Position numbers and translations under genes: made by a program. Below the pieces are notes generated by a model, which was given only the letters and a program-made list of their open reading frames with translations, had not been told where the DNA came from and did no database searches. Below are positions 49,571-58,895 of a stretch of 64,000 bases of DNA, piece after piece; within the stretch, counting starts at the first letter, position 1, and every line of letters begins with the position of its first letter. This stretch comes from an uncultured Opitutaceae bacterium (GTDB lineage Bacteria > Verrucomicrobiota > Verrucomicrobiia > Opitutales > Opitutaceae). The stretch is taken from assembly GCA_903891325.1 (NCBI GenBank), contig CAITEC010000029.1, positions 126,539 through 190,538 on the forward strand, in the 5' to 3' direction.

Positions 49571-50416
49571 ATGCATTTCGACAAACCGACCTACACAGTC
49601 CACAAGACCCGGAAAAAGGACATACCCAAGGGCCTTTACCGGAAGGATCCGGTCACAGGGGAGATCTTCTTCAACAAGGAGATCGAGGACAACCAGATGG
49701 TCGTCCCGAAGAGCGGGCATCACTTTCGGATCGGCGCCCAGCAGCGGATTGCGAAGCTCGTGGACGAGGGCACCTGGGTTGAGGCCCATGCCGGCGTGCG
49801 CTCGACCGACCCCCTGGGATTTGTGGACTCGCAGCCCTATTCCGAGCGGCTGAAGCGCTATGAAAAGGACACCGGCATGCCCGAGGCGGTCGTCGTCGGG
49901 ACCGGAAGCGTCCACGGGATTCCCGTGTCGATCGCGGTCATGGATTTTCGGTACTGCGGGGGCTCGATGGGGGCGGCGGTCGGGGAGAAGATCACCCGGG
50001 CGATCGAGACGGCCCTGGAAAGGAAGATCCCCTGCATCATCTTCAGCGCCTCGAGCGGCGCGCGCATGCAGGAGGGGATCTATTCGCTCATGCAGATGGC
50101 CAAGACGAGCGCGGCGCTCGGGCGCCTCGCGCAGGCCCGGCTGCCCTACATTTCGGTGCTGACCGACCCCACGACCGGCGGCGTATCGGCGAGCTTCGCG
50201 ACCCTGGGGGATGTCATCCTCGCCGAGCCCGGGGCCCAGATCGGCTTTGCCGGGGCGCGTGTCATCAAGGACACGACCAAGCAGACGCTCCCGCCGGGTT
50301 TTCAGACCGCCGAATTCCTGCTCAAGCACGGATTGATCGACCAGATCGTCAGCCGCCTGGATATGCGCGACCGGATTGCCGACATCCTCCGCGCGCTCCA
50401 CGTGAGGAAGAAGTGA
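49571..50416 (+). CDS. accD: Acetyl-CoA carboxylase carboxyltransferase subunit beta lacking zinc-ribbon cysteines
   Basis: FRYCGGSMGAAVGEKITRAIETALERKIPCIIFSASSGARMQEGIYSLMQMAKTSAAL...TDPTTGGVSASFATLGDVILAEPGAQIGFAGARVI. Confidence 0.94.
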   Translation: MHFDKPTYTVHKTRKKDIPKGLYRKDPVTGEIFFNKEIEDNQMVVPKSGHHFRIGAQQRIAKLVDEGTWVEAHAGVRSTDPLGFVDSQPYSERLKRYEKDTGMPEAVVVGTGSVHGIPVSIAVMDFRYCGGSMGAAVGEKITRAIETALERKIPCIIFSASSGARMQEGIYSLMQMAKTSAALGRLAQARLPYISVLTDPTTGGVSASFATLGDVILAEPGAQIGFAGARVIKDTTKQTLPPGFQTAEFLLKHGLIDQIVSRLDMRDRIADILRALHVRKK

Positions 50417-50423
50417 CCGGGAC

Positions 50424-51698
50424 GTGCAGGACTACCTGTACAGCCTCAAGGCCCAGGGGTTGAAGTTCGGCGTCGACCGGATGCGCCTGCTGGCCGCCCA
50501 GATCGGCCACCCGGAGCGATCCGTGCCCTGCGTCCACGTGGCGGGAACCAACGGGAAGGGTTCGGTTTCAGCCATGATCGAGAGCATCCTGCGGGCCGCC
50601 GGGTGGCGGACCGGGCTTTACACCTCCCCGCACCTGGTCCGGCTGGGCGAGCGCGTCCAGGTGAACCGCGTGCTCCTCACCGACCCGGAGATCGCCGCCT
50701 ATGTCGGCGAGCTTCGCCCCGTCGCCGAGCGGCTCGCCGCCGCCGGGGGGGCGGACGACCGGCCCAGTTTCTTTGAGTTCATGACCGCGATGGCCTTCCT
50801 CCAGTTCGCCCGGAAGGGCTGCGAGGTGAACGTGATCGAGGTGGGCCTTGGCGGCCGGCTCGACGCGACCAACATCGTCGACCCGGAGGTGAGCGTTGTC
50901 ACCTCAATCGGTCTGGACCATACCGACATGCTTGGCGACACGCTGGAGAGCATTGCCACCGAGAAGGCCGGGATCATCAAACCCGGGCGCCCGGTCGTCC
51001 TGGGCCGGATGCCACCGGTGGCCGAGGCCGTCATCCGCGGAATCGCCGCGCGCTGCGGTTCCGAGGTCCATTCCGTCGCCGAGAAGTTTGGCGGGGACAT
51101 CGCCCGCTATCCGCAGACCTGCTTTGAGGGCGACTACCAGCGCTGGAACGCGGCGACGGCCTCGCTCGCGGTGGCCGCCCTGGCGCCCCGCTGGCGGCTG
51201 ACCCCCGAGGTGATCGCCCGGGGCCTGGGCGAGGTGGACTGGCCGGGCCGGTGGCAGCGGACCCGGGTCGGCGGCCGCCTCGTCATCCTCGACGCGGCCC
51301 ACAATCCCGAGGCGGCCGGGGTCCTCGACGTCAACCTGGCGCGGCTCGTGGCGGAGACCGGCCGCGGCCCGGTCGTCGTAACCGGCGTTCTGGGAGCCTT
51401 GCGGGCGCGCCCGCTCCTGGAGGTCATCTGCCGGCATGCCCGGGAGCTCTGCCTCGTCGTGCCGAAGCAGGCCCGGGCCTGCAGCCACGAGGAGCTCGAG
51501 TCCCTGGTCCCCCCGTCCTTTTCCGGTTCCATCCGTCGCTCGACGGTGGAGGAGCTCTTCCCCGGGCCGGACTCCTGCGCGGCCGGCGGCCCCGACGACG
51601 CGGTCGTTGTCACCGGTTCGATCTACCTGCTCGGCGAAGTGCTCGCCCGGCTGGAACCCCAGCGCGGCGCCGGCCAGGGCCGGCTCCAGGACTTCTGA
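50424..51698 (+). CDS. folC: Folylpolyglutamate/dihydrofolate synthase
   Basis: VHVAGTNGKGSVSAMIESILRAAGWRTGLYTSPHLVRLGERVQVN; EVGLGGRLDATNIVDPEVSVVTSIGLDHTDMLG; GTG start. Confidence 0.95.
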   Translation: MQDYLYSLKAQGLKFGVDRMRLLAAQIGHPERSVPCVHVAGTNGKGSVSAMIESILRAAGWRTGLYTSPHLVRLGERVQVNRVLLTDPEIAAYVGELRPVAERLAAAGGADDRPSFFEFMTAMAFLQFARKGCEVNVIEVGLGGRLDATNIVDPEVSVVTSIGLDHTDMLGDTLESIATEKAGIIKPGRPVVLGRMPPVAEAVIRGIAARCGSEVHSVAEKFGGDIARYPQTCFEGDYQRWNAATASLAVAALAPRWRLTPEVIARGLGEVDWPGRWQRTRVGGRLVILDAAHNPEAAGVLDVNLARLVAETGRGPVVVTGVLGALRARPLLEVICRHARELCLVVPKQARACSHEELESLVPPSFSGSIRRSTVEELFPGPDSCAAGGPDDAVVVTGSIYLLGEVLARLEPQRGAGQGRLQDF

Positions 51699-51704
51699 AC
51701 GGCG

Positions 51705-53237
51705 TCAGGCCAGCTTCACCAGGTCGGCGGTCGCCGGCACGTCCTTGATGATCTGGGAGGGCAGCGGGCCGACCCCGAGATAGCGCAGGTTGGGAAGCTG
51801 CGCGGGGCGCGCCTCGCCGGCGTAGGCCACGTCCAGGACCGCCTTGATCATCCCGGCCACGTAGCGCCGGGCGTTGACCGGCAGGCCGGAGAAGGTGCGG
51901 ACCTTCGAGACGTCCTCGCTCCAGCCCGGGTAGCGGGCGTAGACGGGGCGGAGAGACTTTCGGACCGCCTCGTTGCGCGGCACGTGGGCATGCCGCCGCC
52001 CGGTCGGATCCTCGTAGGCGGTGCACAGCAGCAGCTCCCCGCTCCAGTCCCCGGAGTAGGTGAGCGCGTCGAGCTTGTTGATCATCAGGTCCTGGAAGCC
52101 GCCGTAGCGCAGCGTGTCGCCCTTCTCCACGGCGTCGTACCAGCCCACCATGCGCTGCCGGCCGGTGGTCGAGCCGAACTCAAGCACCTTGAGCTTGGCG
52201 CACAGGGGGTGGGCGTCGTCCATCTGGGTCGAGAAGGTGTGGGTCCCGACCTTGGTGTCGTAGGCCTTGGCCACGCCGAAGGTGTGGATGCGCTGCACGG
52301 GAATGTTGGCGCTTTCGAAGAATTCCGGCGTGAAGGTGTGCGATGAGGTCGACGAAAAGCCGTGCCGCTTGTCGAGCCAGTAGGCCTGGCCGAACTCCCC
52401 GACGATCGTCCGGCCCGCGCGCAGTTCGCCGAGGATCAGCTCGCGCACCTCGCCGATGTTGGCGGCCAGGGCGGTGCCGGCCCGCCAGTAGGTCTCCGTC
52501 AGGCGGTCGAGGTTCAGCGTGAAGGGAGCGTCGCCCTTGAAGCCCCGGAAGTCGAATTCGTCCGCAGGGAAGACCCCCATCTCGATCGCCTCGGCGTTCG
52601 CGCGCTGCTCGGCGGTCGTCAGCTTCTCGAAGAAATCGTTCCAGCTCTTCTCGCTGGCGCGGTAGACGTGCTGGATCGTGCGGCAGGCGCGGTCGGCGCG
52701 CTGCGCGAGCTTGCGGGCAAAGTAGTTCGGGCCCGCCTGGAAGTCCGAGAAATACATCTGCCAGTGGGCGGTCTCCTCGCTGTAGGCCGCCGAGATGCCG
52801 CGCCCGGTCGAGCCGCGCGGCTCCTCGTTGAGCGTATGGACGCGGTACTCCTCCTCCGCCAGGTCGAGCAGCCGGTGGGTGAGGTCGGAGACCATCGTCC
52901 GCTCGTCGATCAGCAGGCGCGAGAGGACCCCGTAGCCCTTTTTCTCGAGCGGGCGGGCCTCCCACCAGAACTTGCGCGGATCGGCGACCACCCCGCTGCC
53001 GATGCAAAGGTGGGGCACGTCGCGCACGACAACACCGGAGGGCAGCAGGTTCAGCTTGATCCCGTCGGCGGTGTGCCCGGCGTTGGCGCCGCCGTTGACC
53101 TTGAGCACCACCGAGACGGGCGCCCCCGTGGCGCGGAGCTCGTCGGCGATCTCCGGGATGAGCCGGCCCTTGCCCTCGTCACCGAGGGAAATGCCGACGT
53201 CGGCGATCAACTGGCTGGAAAAGGGGGTGAGGGACAT
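51705..53237 (-). CDS. purA: Adenylosuccinate synthetase-family protein, divergent and extended
   Basis: [34 protein letters not shown]...[24 protein letters not shown]...[21 protein letters not shown]...[10 protein letters not shown]. Confidence 0.8.
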   Translation of the reverse strand: MSLTPFSSQLIADVGISLGDEGKGRLIPEIADELRATGAPVSVVLKVNGGANAGHTADGIKLNLLPSGVVVRDVPHLCIGSGVVADPRKFWWEARPLEKKGYGVLSRLLIDERTMVSDLTHRLLDLAEEEYRVHTLNEEPRGSTGRGISAAYSEETAHWQMYFSDFQAGPNYFARKLAQRADRACRTIQHVYRASEKSWNDFFEKLTTAEQRANAEAIEMGVFPADEFDFRGFKGDAPFTLNLDRLTETYWRAGTALAANIGEVRELILGELRAGRTIVGEFGQAYWLDKRHGFSSTSSHTFTPEFFESANIPVQRIHTFGVAKAYDTKVGTHTFSTQMDDAHPLCAKLKVLEFGSTTGRQRMVGWYDAVEKGDTLRYGGFQDLMINKLDALTYSGDWSGELLLCTAYEDPTGRRHAHVPRNEAVRKSLRPVYARYPGWSEDVSKVRTFSGLPVNARRYVAGMIKAVLDVAYAGEARPAQLPNLRYLGVGPLPSQIIKDVPATADLVKLA

Positions 53238-53347
53238 GGTTGGCGCGGCAACCGAAGTCAAAAACCCCTGTTGCAGGGGATTAAAGAGCCAGCCGGACGG
53301 GGAAGATCAACGGAAAAACGTCGGGACCGGAAAATGGCCCGGTACGG

Positions 53348-54409
53348 TCAGAATACGACCCCGTTGTCCGCGCACCAGCGCAGGGAGCGGCGCATTCCCT
53401 CCTCGAGCTCGACGGCGGGGCGGTACCCCAGCTCCCGCTCCGCCCGCCCGACCGAGCAGGCGATCGTCTGGTTCATCTCCGACAGGACGTGGATCTTCTG
53501 GTTGTAGAGCCCGACCGACTGGAGCGCCGCGTCGGCCGCCCGCGCAATGTCGCTGGCGATCCCGGGGAGCCGGAGGCGCCGGTGGGCGCAGTGCTGGCCG
53601 AACTCCTTCTCGAGCAGCCGCTCGATCGTGTCCACGATCTCGTTCATCGAGTAGGGCCGCCGGTCCGCGATCCAGTACGCCTGGCCGGCGGCGGCCTCGG
53701 TTCGGGCGGCGAGAAGCAGGCCCTGGCACAGGTTGTCGAGGTAACTCATCGAACGCAGGTTCGCTCCGCCGCCGACAATCGGCGCCTTCCCGTCGCGGAT
53801 CATGGCAAAGAAAAGGGTCTGCCGCGGCGGCTGCTGCGTGCCGTAGAACCAGGGCGTGCGGATGAGCACCGTCTCGATTGCCCCGGCCTGCTGGCGGGCC
53901 CGGACCGCCAGTTCCATTTTCATCTTCGAGCGGCCGTAGTTCATGTAGGGCCGGTAGGGCGCCGACTCGTCGAAGGGTTTCCGCGGATCCGCATTGCAGC
54001 CGAAGGGCGAATTGGAGGAGACGACGACCGCCCTTCTCACGCCGGCGCCGATGGCCGCGTCCAGGAGGTTCTCCGTGCCCCGGAGGTTGACGGCGTAAAA
54101 TTCCGAAACCCGCCGGGGGTGGATGATCCCGGCGGTGTGAAAAAGGACCGACCCTTTCGCGCCCGCGACAAACCGGGCGCAGTCCGCGGCCGAGCGGACG
54201 TCCCCCTCGACGACGGTCACCCGGTCCGCGAAGCCCGCGAACGGCGCCGGGTCCTGGCCGGGAAGCGCGAGCACCCGCACGCGCGTGTCGGCCCGCGGCG
54301 TCCGGAGCGCCTCGTGGTCGGGCAGGCCCAGGAGGACCGACTCCACGAGCCTGCGGCCGAGCCAGCCCAGGCCGCCGCTGACAAGGACAAGCGGGGAGTC
54401 CGAAGCCAC
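53348..54409 (-). CDS. NAD-dependent epimerase/dehydratase
   Basis: LVSGGLGWLGRRLVESVL, YxxxK-type YGRSKMKMEL. Confidence 0.88.
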   Translation of the reverse strand: MASDSPLVLVSGGLGWLGRRLVESVLLGLPDHEALRTPRADTRVRVLALPGQDPAPFAGFADRVTVVEGDVRSAADCARFVAGAKGSVLFHTAGIIHPRRVSEFYAVNLRGTENLLDAAIGAGVRRAVVVSSNSPFGCNADPRKPFDESAPYRPYMNYGRSKMKMELAVRARQQAGAIETVLIRTPWFYGTQQPPRQTLFFAMIRDGKAPIVGGGANLRSMSYLDNLCQGLLLAARTEAAAGQAYWIADRRPYSMNEIVDTIERLLEKEFGQHCAHRRLRLPGIASDIARAADAALQSVGLYNQKIHVLSEMNQTIACSVGRAERELGYRPAVELEEGMRRSLRWCADNGVVF

Positions 54410-54410
54410 G

Positions 54411-55979
54411 TCAGGTGTTCTTGCGGGTCGAGACCTCTATGATGTCGTGCGGCTCGGCCTCCTTCTGGCCGGCCGGGCTCACCCGGATATAGCGGGCCTT
54501 GGCCCGGAGCGCGGCCAGGTCGGGGGCGCCCAGGTAGCCCATGCCGCTTTGCACGCCGCCGATCAGGTTCCCGAGGACATCGTCAATCGATCCGCTGACC
54601 TCCTTCAGGGCCTCGATCCCCTCGGCTGCGAGCTTCCGGTTCTTGTCTGCCTTGTCCTGGCCGTAGCGCGCTGCGCTTCCGGCCTTCATCGCCGAGAGGG
54701 AGCCCATGCCCCGGTACTGCTTGTAGATTTTCCCGCCGATCTCGATGATCTCGCCCGGCGCCTCGTGGCAGCCGGCGAGCAGGCCCCCGCAGATGACCGC
54801 GTCGGCCAGGGTGAGGGCCTTCACGATGTCGCCGGATTTCACCAGGCCGCCGTCGGCGATCAGGCGCACCTTTTTCTTCCGGGCCGCCGTACCGGCGACG
54901 TAAAGGGCGGTGAGCTGCGGAATGCCGACCCCGGCCACGACGCGGGTCGTGCAGATGGACCCCGGGCCCTGGCCGACCTTGACCGCGTCGGCGCCGCAGG
55001 AGGCCAGGAAGCCGACGCCGGCCGCGCTGGTCACGTTTCCGGCGATGATCGTCAGCGAGGGGAAGGCGCCGCGCACCAGCTTCACCATTTCGCCCACGCC
55101 GCGGGTGTGCCCGTGCGCGGTCGAGACGGCGACCACGTCGGCGTGCTCGTCGGTCAGGTGCCCGACGTGGGAAAGGATGGCGTCGCGGTCGAGCGAACCG
55201 TCGGGCTTGCGGACCGGGGAGAGGGCGGCGCCGACCACCAGCCGGAAGCTCGAGTCGCGGGCCGGTTTCCGGCGCGATTTCGCCTCGGTGGTGATCCGCT
55301 CGGTGTCGGAGGCGGTGACCAGCCCGCGGAGATGCCCGGCCCGGTCGACGACAAGCATCTTGTTGATCCCCACGTGCCGGCTGAAGAAGAGATCCGCCGC
55401 CTTGATCGGATCGGCGGCGACGGTGGATTCCAGCTCGGTGATCAGCTGGGCGCGCGGGGTCATCACCTCGGAAACGCGCCGGCCCCGGTACCGGTCCTTC
55501 ACGACGTTCCCGGAGAGAAGCCCCGCCAGCCGGCCCTGCTCGTCGACGACCGGGAAGGTGGAAAAGGCGAAGCGCTTGGCCTCGATCATCGCAAGGACGT
55601 CGCCGATCAGCTGCCCGGGCCCGACGGTGATCGGGTCCTGGATCAGGCCGTGGATGTGGCGCTTCACGCGGGCGACCTCCTTCACCTGCTCGCGCGCGGG
55701 CATATTGTAATGGATGAGGCCCAGCCCGCCGTTGAGCGCCATGGCAATCGCCATCCGCGACTCGGTGACCGTGTCCATGTCCGAGGAGATGATCGGGATC
55801 GCCAGCCGCAGCGAATCGGAGAGGGCCGTCGAGGTGTCCGCGTCCTTCGGGAGGATATCGGAGTAGAGCGTCGCGAGCGAGACGTCGTCGAAGGTCAGGG
55901 CGGTCGGCCGATTGGCCCGAAAAAACGCGTCGGCGGGCAGGAAAAAAGCGGAGTCTACGGGCGAGGCAACCTTCGTCAT
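54411..55979 (-). CDS. guaB: IMP dehydrogenase
   Basis: [69 protein letters not shown] domains; [21 protein letters not shown]. Confidence 0.95.
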   Translation of the reverse strand: MTKVASPVDSAFFLPADAFFRANRPTALTFDDVSLATLYSDILPKDADTSTALSDSLRLAIPIISSDMDTVTESRMAIAMALNGGLGLIHYNMPAREQVKEVARVKRHIHGLIQDPITVGPGQLIGDVLAMIEAKRFAFSTFPVVDEQGRLAGLLSGNVVKDRYRGRRVSEVMTPRAQLITELESTVAADPIKAADLFFSRHVGINKMLVVDRAGHLRGLVTASDTERITTEAKSRRKPARDSSFRLVVGAALSPVRKPDGSLDRDAILSHVGHLTDEHADVVAVSTAHGHTRGVGEMVKLVRGAFPSLTIIAGNVTSAAGVGFLASCGADAVKVGQGPGSICTTRVVAGVGIPQLTALYVAGTAARKKKVRLIADGGLVKSGDIVKALTLADAVICGGLLAGCHEAPGEIIEIGGKIYKQYRGMGSLSAMKAGSAARYGQDKADKNRKLAAEGIEALKEVSGSIDDVLGNLIGGVQSGMGYLGAPDLAALRAKARYIRVSPAGQKEAEPHDIIEVSTRKNT

Positions 55980-56049
55980 AAGTTGCCATGATCGGGTTAA
56001 GGTCTTTTCTCAAAAAAACAACCCTTTTAAATCGCCCCAAACCCCGTCG

Positions 56050-57066
56050 ATGACCTGGAGCCTCGCCTACCGCCGCTACCGACTGCCCTTCCGGGCCCCG
56101 GTTCGCACCGCCCACGGGGCGTGGCTGGTGCGCGAGGGGCTGGTTGTCCTTCTGGCCGGCGAGAACGGAACGGTCGGTTACGCCGAGGTTGCTCCGCTGC
56201 CCGTTTACGGCACGGAGACCGTGGACGAGGCCGAGGCGGCCTGCCGCGCCCTCGGGGGAAAGGTGGAGGGGGATGCGTTCGCCGACCTGGCCCCGGGCTT
56301 GCCCTGCCTGAGCAACGCGCTGCAGGCCGCCCGGAGGGCGGCCTCCGGCATGCCGCCGCCGCATGCCCATCTCTCCGTCGCCGCGCTCCTGCCGGCCGGC
56401 CGGCCGGCGCTGGCCGCCGCGGTCGAAAAAGCGGAGGCTGGGTTTCGGGTCTTCAAGTGGAAGGTTGGGATGGGGGAGCCGGACGCGGAAATCGGGCTGC
56501 TCGACGAACTCTGTGCGGTCCTGCCGGGAGGATCCCGGCTGAGGCTTGACGCAAACGGGGCCTGGGACCGCAGGACCGCGGAAAAGTGGCTGAAGCACTG
56601 CGCCGACCGGCCGATCGAACATGTCGAGCAACCCTGCCTTGGTTCCCGGCGGGGCGACAGGAACCTGGACGACCTGCTGCTCGGGCTCGCCCATGACTAC
56701 CCGACCCCGCTGGCGCTCGACGAGTCGCTGGCAGGCGACGGCGACGCGGATCGCTGGCTGGGGCTGGGCTGGCCGGGCGTCTATGTCGTGAAGCCGATCC
56801 TCTTCGCGGACCTGGGGGGGGTCCTGCGCCGGCTCGAGATGGCGAGGGCGCCGGTCGTGTTCTCGTCCATCCTTGAGACGGCGGTCGGAGCGCGGACCGG
56901 GCTGCGCGCGGCCTTTGAGTGGAAGGGCGAGTCGCGGGCCCTGGGGTATGGCGTCTGGCCGCTCTTTGCCGACCCGCGCTTTGACGGTCCGGCCACCGGG
57001 CCCTTCATTCGCTGGACGGACGTTGAGCGGATCAACCCGGAGGCCGTGTGGAACGCGCTGAGCTAG
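56050..57066 (+). CDS. menC: o-Succinylbenzoate synthase-like enolase superfamily enzyme
   Basis: FRVFKWKVGMGEPDAEI, LRLDANGAWDRRTAEKWL, ALDESLAGD, VVKPILFADLGG. Confidence 0.82.
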   Translation: MTWSLAYRRYRLPFRAPVRTAHGAWLVREGLVVLLAGENGTVGYAEVAPLPVYGTETVDEAEAACRALGGKVEGDAFADLAPGLPCLSNALQAARRAASGMPPPHAHLSVAALLPAGRPALAAAVEKAEAGFRVFKWKVGMGEPDAEIGLLDELCAVLPGGSRLRLDANGAWDRRTAEKWLKHCADRPIEHVEQPCLGSRRGDRNLDDLLLGLAHDYPTPLALDESLAGDGDADRWLGLGWPGVYVVKPILFADLGGVLRRLEMARAPVVFSSILETAVGARTGLRAAFEWKGESRALGYGVWPLFADPRFDGPATGPFIRWTDVERINPEAVWNALS

Positions 57067-58277
57067 CCCGCAGGCTCTGGCAGACCATCCCGGGCGCGGC
57101 CGGCGCGGCCCCGGCCTTCGATGCACCGGGAGGGGTGCTGATCGTCGAGGAGCGCGATCCCGCCCGGTTCATGGCGGCTTTTGCCAGGGCGGTTTCTTCG
57201 CCCGGCCTCGTGTTTCTTGCCGATCCGGCCTGGGGACCGGCCGAGAGGTCGGACCTTGCGGCGCTCACCGCGCTGGCGCCCGAGGGCGGGGAAGGCGGAG
57301 CCGGCTGGCTGATGGTCCCCTCGGGCGGCACGGGAGGCCGGCTGAAGTTTGCGCGGCACGATGGGGCGACGATCGAGGCCGCGGTGCGGGGCTTTTGCAC
57401 CCACTTCCAGGCCCCGGCCGTGAACTCCGTCGGCCTCCTTCCTCTCCATCACGTGAGCGGTCTCATGGCGTGGATGCGCTCGGCCCTTTCCGGAGGGACC
57501 TGCCTTCCCTGGGAGTGGAAGCGGATCGAGTCGGGCGACTACCCGGCGCGGCCGCCGGGCCGGTGCTTCATCTCGCTCGTGCCCACCCAGCTCCAGCGGC
57601 TCCTTGGGCGGCCTGAGGCCGCTGGGTGGCTGGCGGGGTTCGACACCGTTTTTGTCGGCGGCGGGCCCGTCTGGCCCGAACTGGCCAATGCGGCGGCCCG
57701 GGCGGGCATTCCGGTTTCCCTCGGCTACGGCATGACGGAAACCGCGGCGATGGTGACCGCCCTTCATCCGCGCGAATTCCAGGCCGGGAACCGCAGTTCC
57801 GGCGCGGCGATGCCCCATGCCGAAATCAAGATAACCGGGGACGGGCTGGTTCAAATTTTCGGGGAATCGGTCTTTCGCGGATACTATCCTGATTTCAGTT
57901 CCCAGAGATCCTTGATCACGGCGGATTTGGGTAGCCTGGACTCAAGTGGGCATCTGCACATTTCCGGCCGGAAGGACTCGGTCATAATCACCGGAGGAAA
58001 GAAAGTTGACCCGCAGGAGGTCGAGGCGGCCCTGATGGCCAGCGGCGAGTTCAGCGATGTTGCCGTCCTGGGCGTTCCCGACCCGGAATGGGGCGAGGCG
58101 GTCGTCGCCTGCTATCCGGCGGCCGGCGATCCCCCGGATGCCGATCGGATAACCTCGCAACTTTCGTCCCTGGCCTCGTTCAAGCGCCCCCGCCGCTTCA
58201 TCCCCATCCGCGATTGGCCGCGAAACGACCAGTGGAAGCTCAACCGAGCGGCGCTTCTGGCGATCGTCCGGGCCTGA
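57048..58277 (+). CDS. menE: o-Succinylbenzoate-CoA ligase-like AMP-binding enzyme
   Basis: MVPSGGTGGRLKFARHDGATI, LGYGMTETAAMVTAL, LHISGRKDSVIITGGKKVDPQEVEAAL. Confidence 0.85.
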   Translation: MERAELARRLWQTIPGAAGAAPAFDAPGGVLIVEERDPARFMAAFARAVSSPGLVFLADPAWGPAERSDLAALTALAPEGGEGGAGWLMVPSGGTGGRLKFARHDGATIEAAVRGFCTHFQAPAVNSVGLLPLHHVSGLMAWMRSALSGGTCLPWEWKRIESGDYPARPPGRCFISLVPTQLQRLLGRPEAAGWLAGFDTVFVGGGPVWPELANAAARAGIPVSLGYGMTETAAMVTALHPREFQAGNRSSGAAMPHAEIKITGDGLVQIFGESVFRGYYPDFSSQRSLITADLGSLDSSGHLHISGRKDSVIITGGKKVDPQEVEAALMASGEFSDVAVLGVPDPEWGEAVVACYPAAGDPPDADRITSQLSSLASFKRPRRFIPIRDWPRNDQWKLNRAALLAIVRA

Positions 58278-58290
58278 GGCATTTTAAATT

Positions 58291-58384
58291 GTAGCCGGGG
58301 TCCTAGACCCCGGCCCGGCCTCCAGGCTTGCCCGGCGGAACGAAGTGGAGACGGGAGGCCGGCTACATCGAACCGGAACGGCCA
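58291..58384. repeat. Dispersed cloverleaf-like palindrome, copy C (longer loop)
   Basis: GTAGCCGGGGTCCTAGACCCCGGCCCGGCCTCC...GGGAGGCCGGCTACATCGAACCGGAACG. Confidence 0.9.
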
Positions 58385-58477
58385 CGAACCCCTCGGACTC
58401 ATTCCGTCAGGCAAACGTGCTGTTGCCATAATGCTTCTGTAACAGCGCATGCGGCGGAATAAATAGTTTAAAAAAGG

Positions 58478-58483
58478 TATAAT
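58478..58483 (+). promoter_or_regulatory. Probable -10 box TATAAT upstream of the antitoxin-like gene
   Basis: Perfect TATAAT in an AT-rich patch (aaaaaggtataataattaat); no convincing -35. Confidence 0.45.
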
Positions 58484-58616
58484 AATTAATCTTGAGTCGG
58501 CGGGAAATTCGGAAAGTATCGAATCGCTGATTTTCGAGTTCGCCCCATCACCAACCGTGGAAAAAACATCCGAATCATCTCAATCCGCCGGGCCCGCAAA
58601 AAGGAGGAAAGGCTCT

Positions 58617-58886
58617 ATGAGCGCGGGAGCTGACACCATCACCAGCCGCGATGGGAAGGAGACCATCACAGCCGAGGAATTCGACCGGCGCTTTGAGTCG
58701 GGCAGGGATGTGAGCAAATTCTTCGATGTTGCCAACGCCCGGCGACCGGGGCGCGACGTGCAGCGCGTGAATGTGGATTTCCCAAAGGACCTGCTGGCTG
58801 AAATTGACCGCGAGGCCGATCGGATCGGGGTTACCCGGCAGGGCTGGATCAAGTTTGTCCTGGCCGATAGGCTCAAGACGGGCTGA
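58617..58886 (+). CDS. BrnA/CopG-like antitoxin-type protein without adjacent toxin
   Basis: ITAEEFDRRFESGRDVSKFFDVANARRPGRDVQRVNVDFPKDLLAEIDREADRIGVTRQGWIKFVLADRL; strong Shine-Dalgarno AGGAGG at 58602-58607 favours ATG 58617 over the ORF-track start. Confidence 0.72.
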   Translation: MSAGADTITSRDGKETITAEEFDRRFESGRDVSKFFDVANARRPGRDVQRVNVDFPKDLLAEIDREADRIGVTRQGWIKFVLADRLKTG

Positions 58887-58895
58887 GTCGGCTCG

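Noticed and set aside
51705-53237. PurZ (2-aminoadenine genome) enzyme
   Set aside because: The GDEGKG Asp is retained, and there is no phage context.
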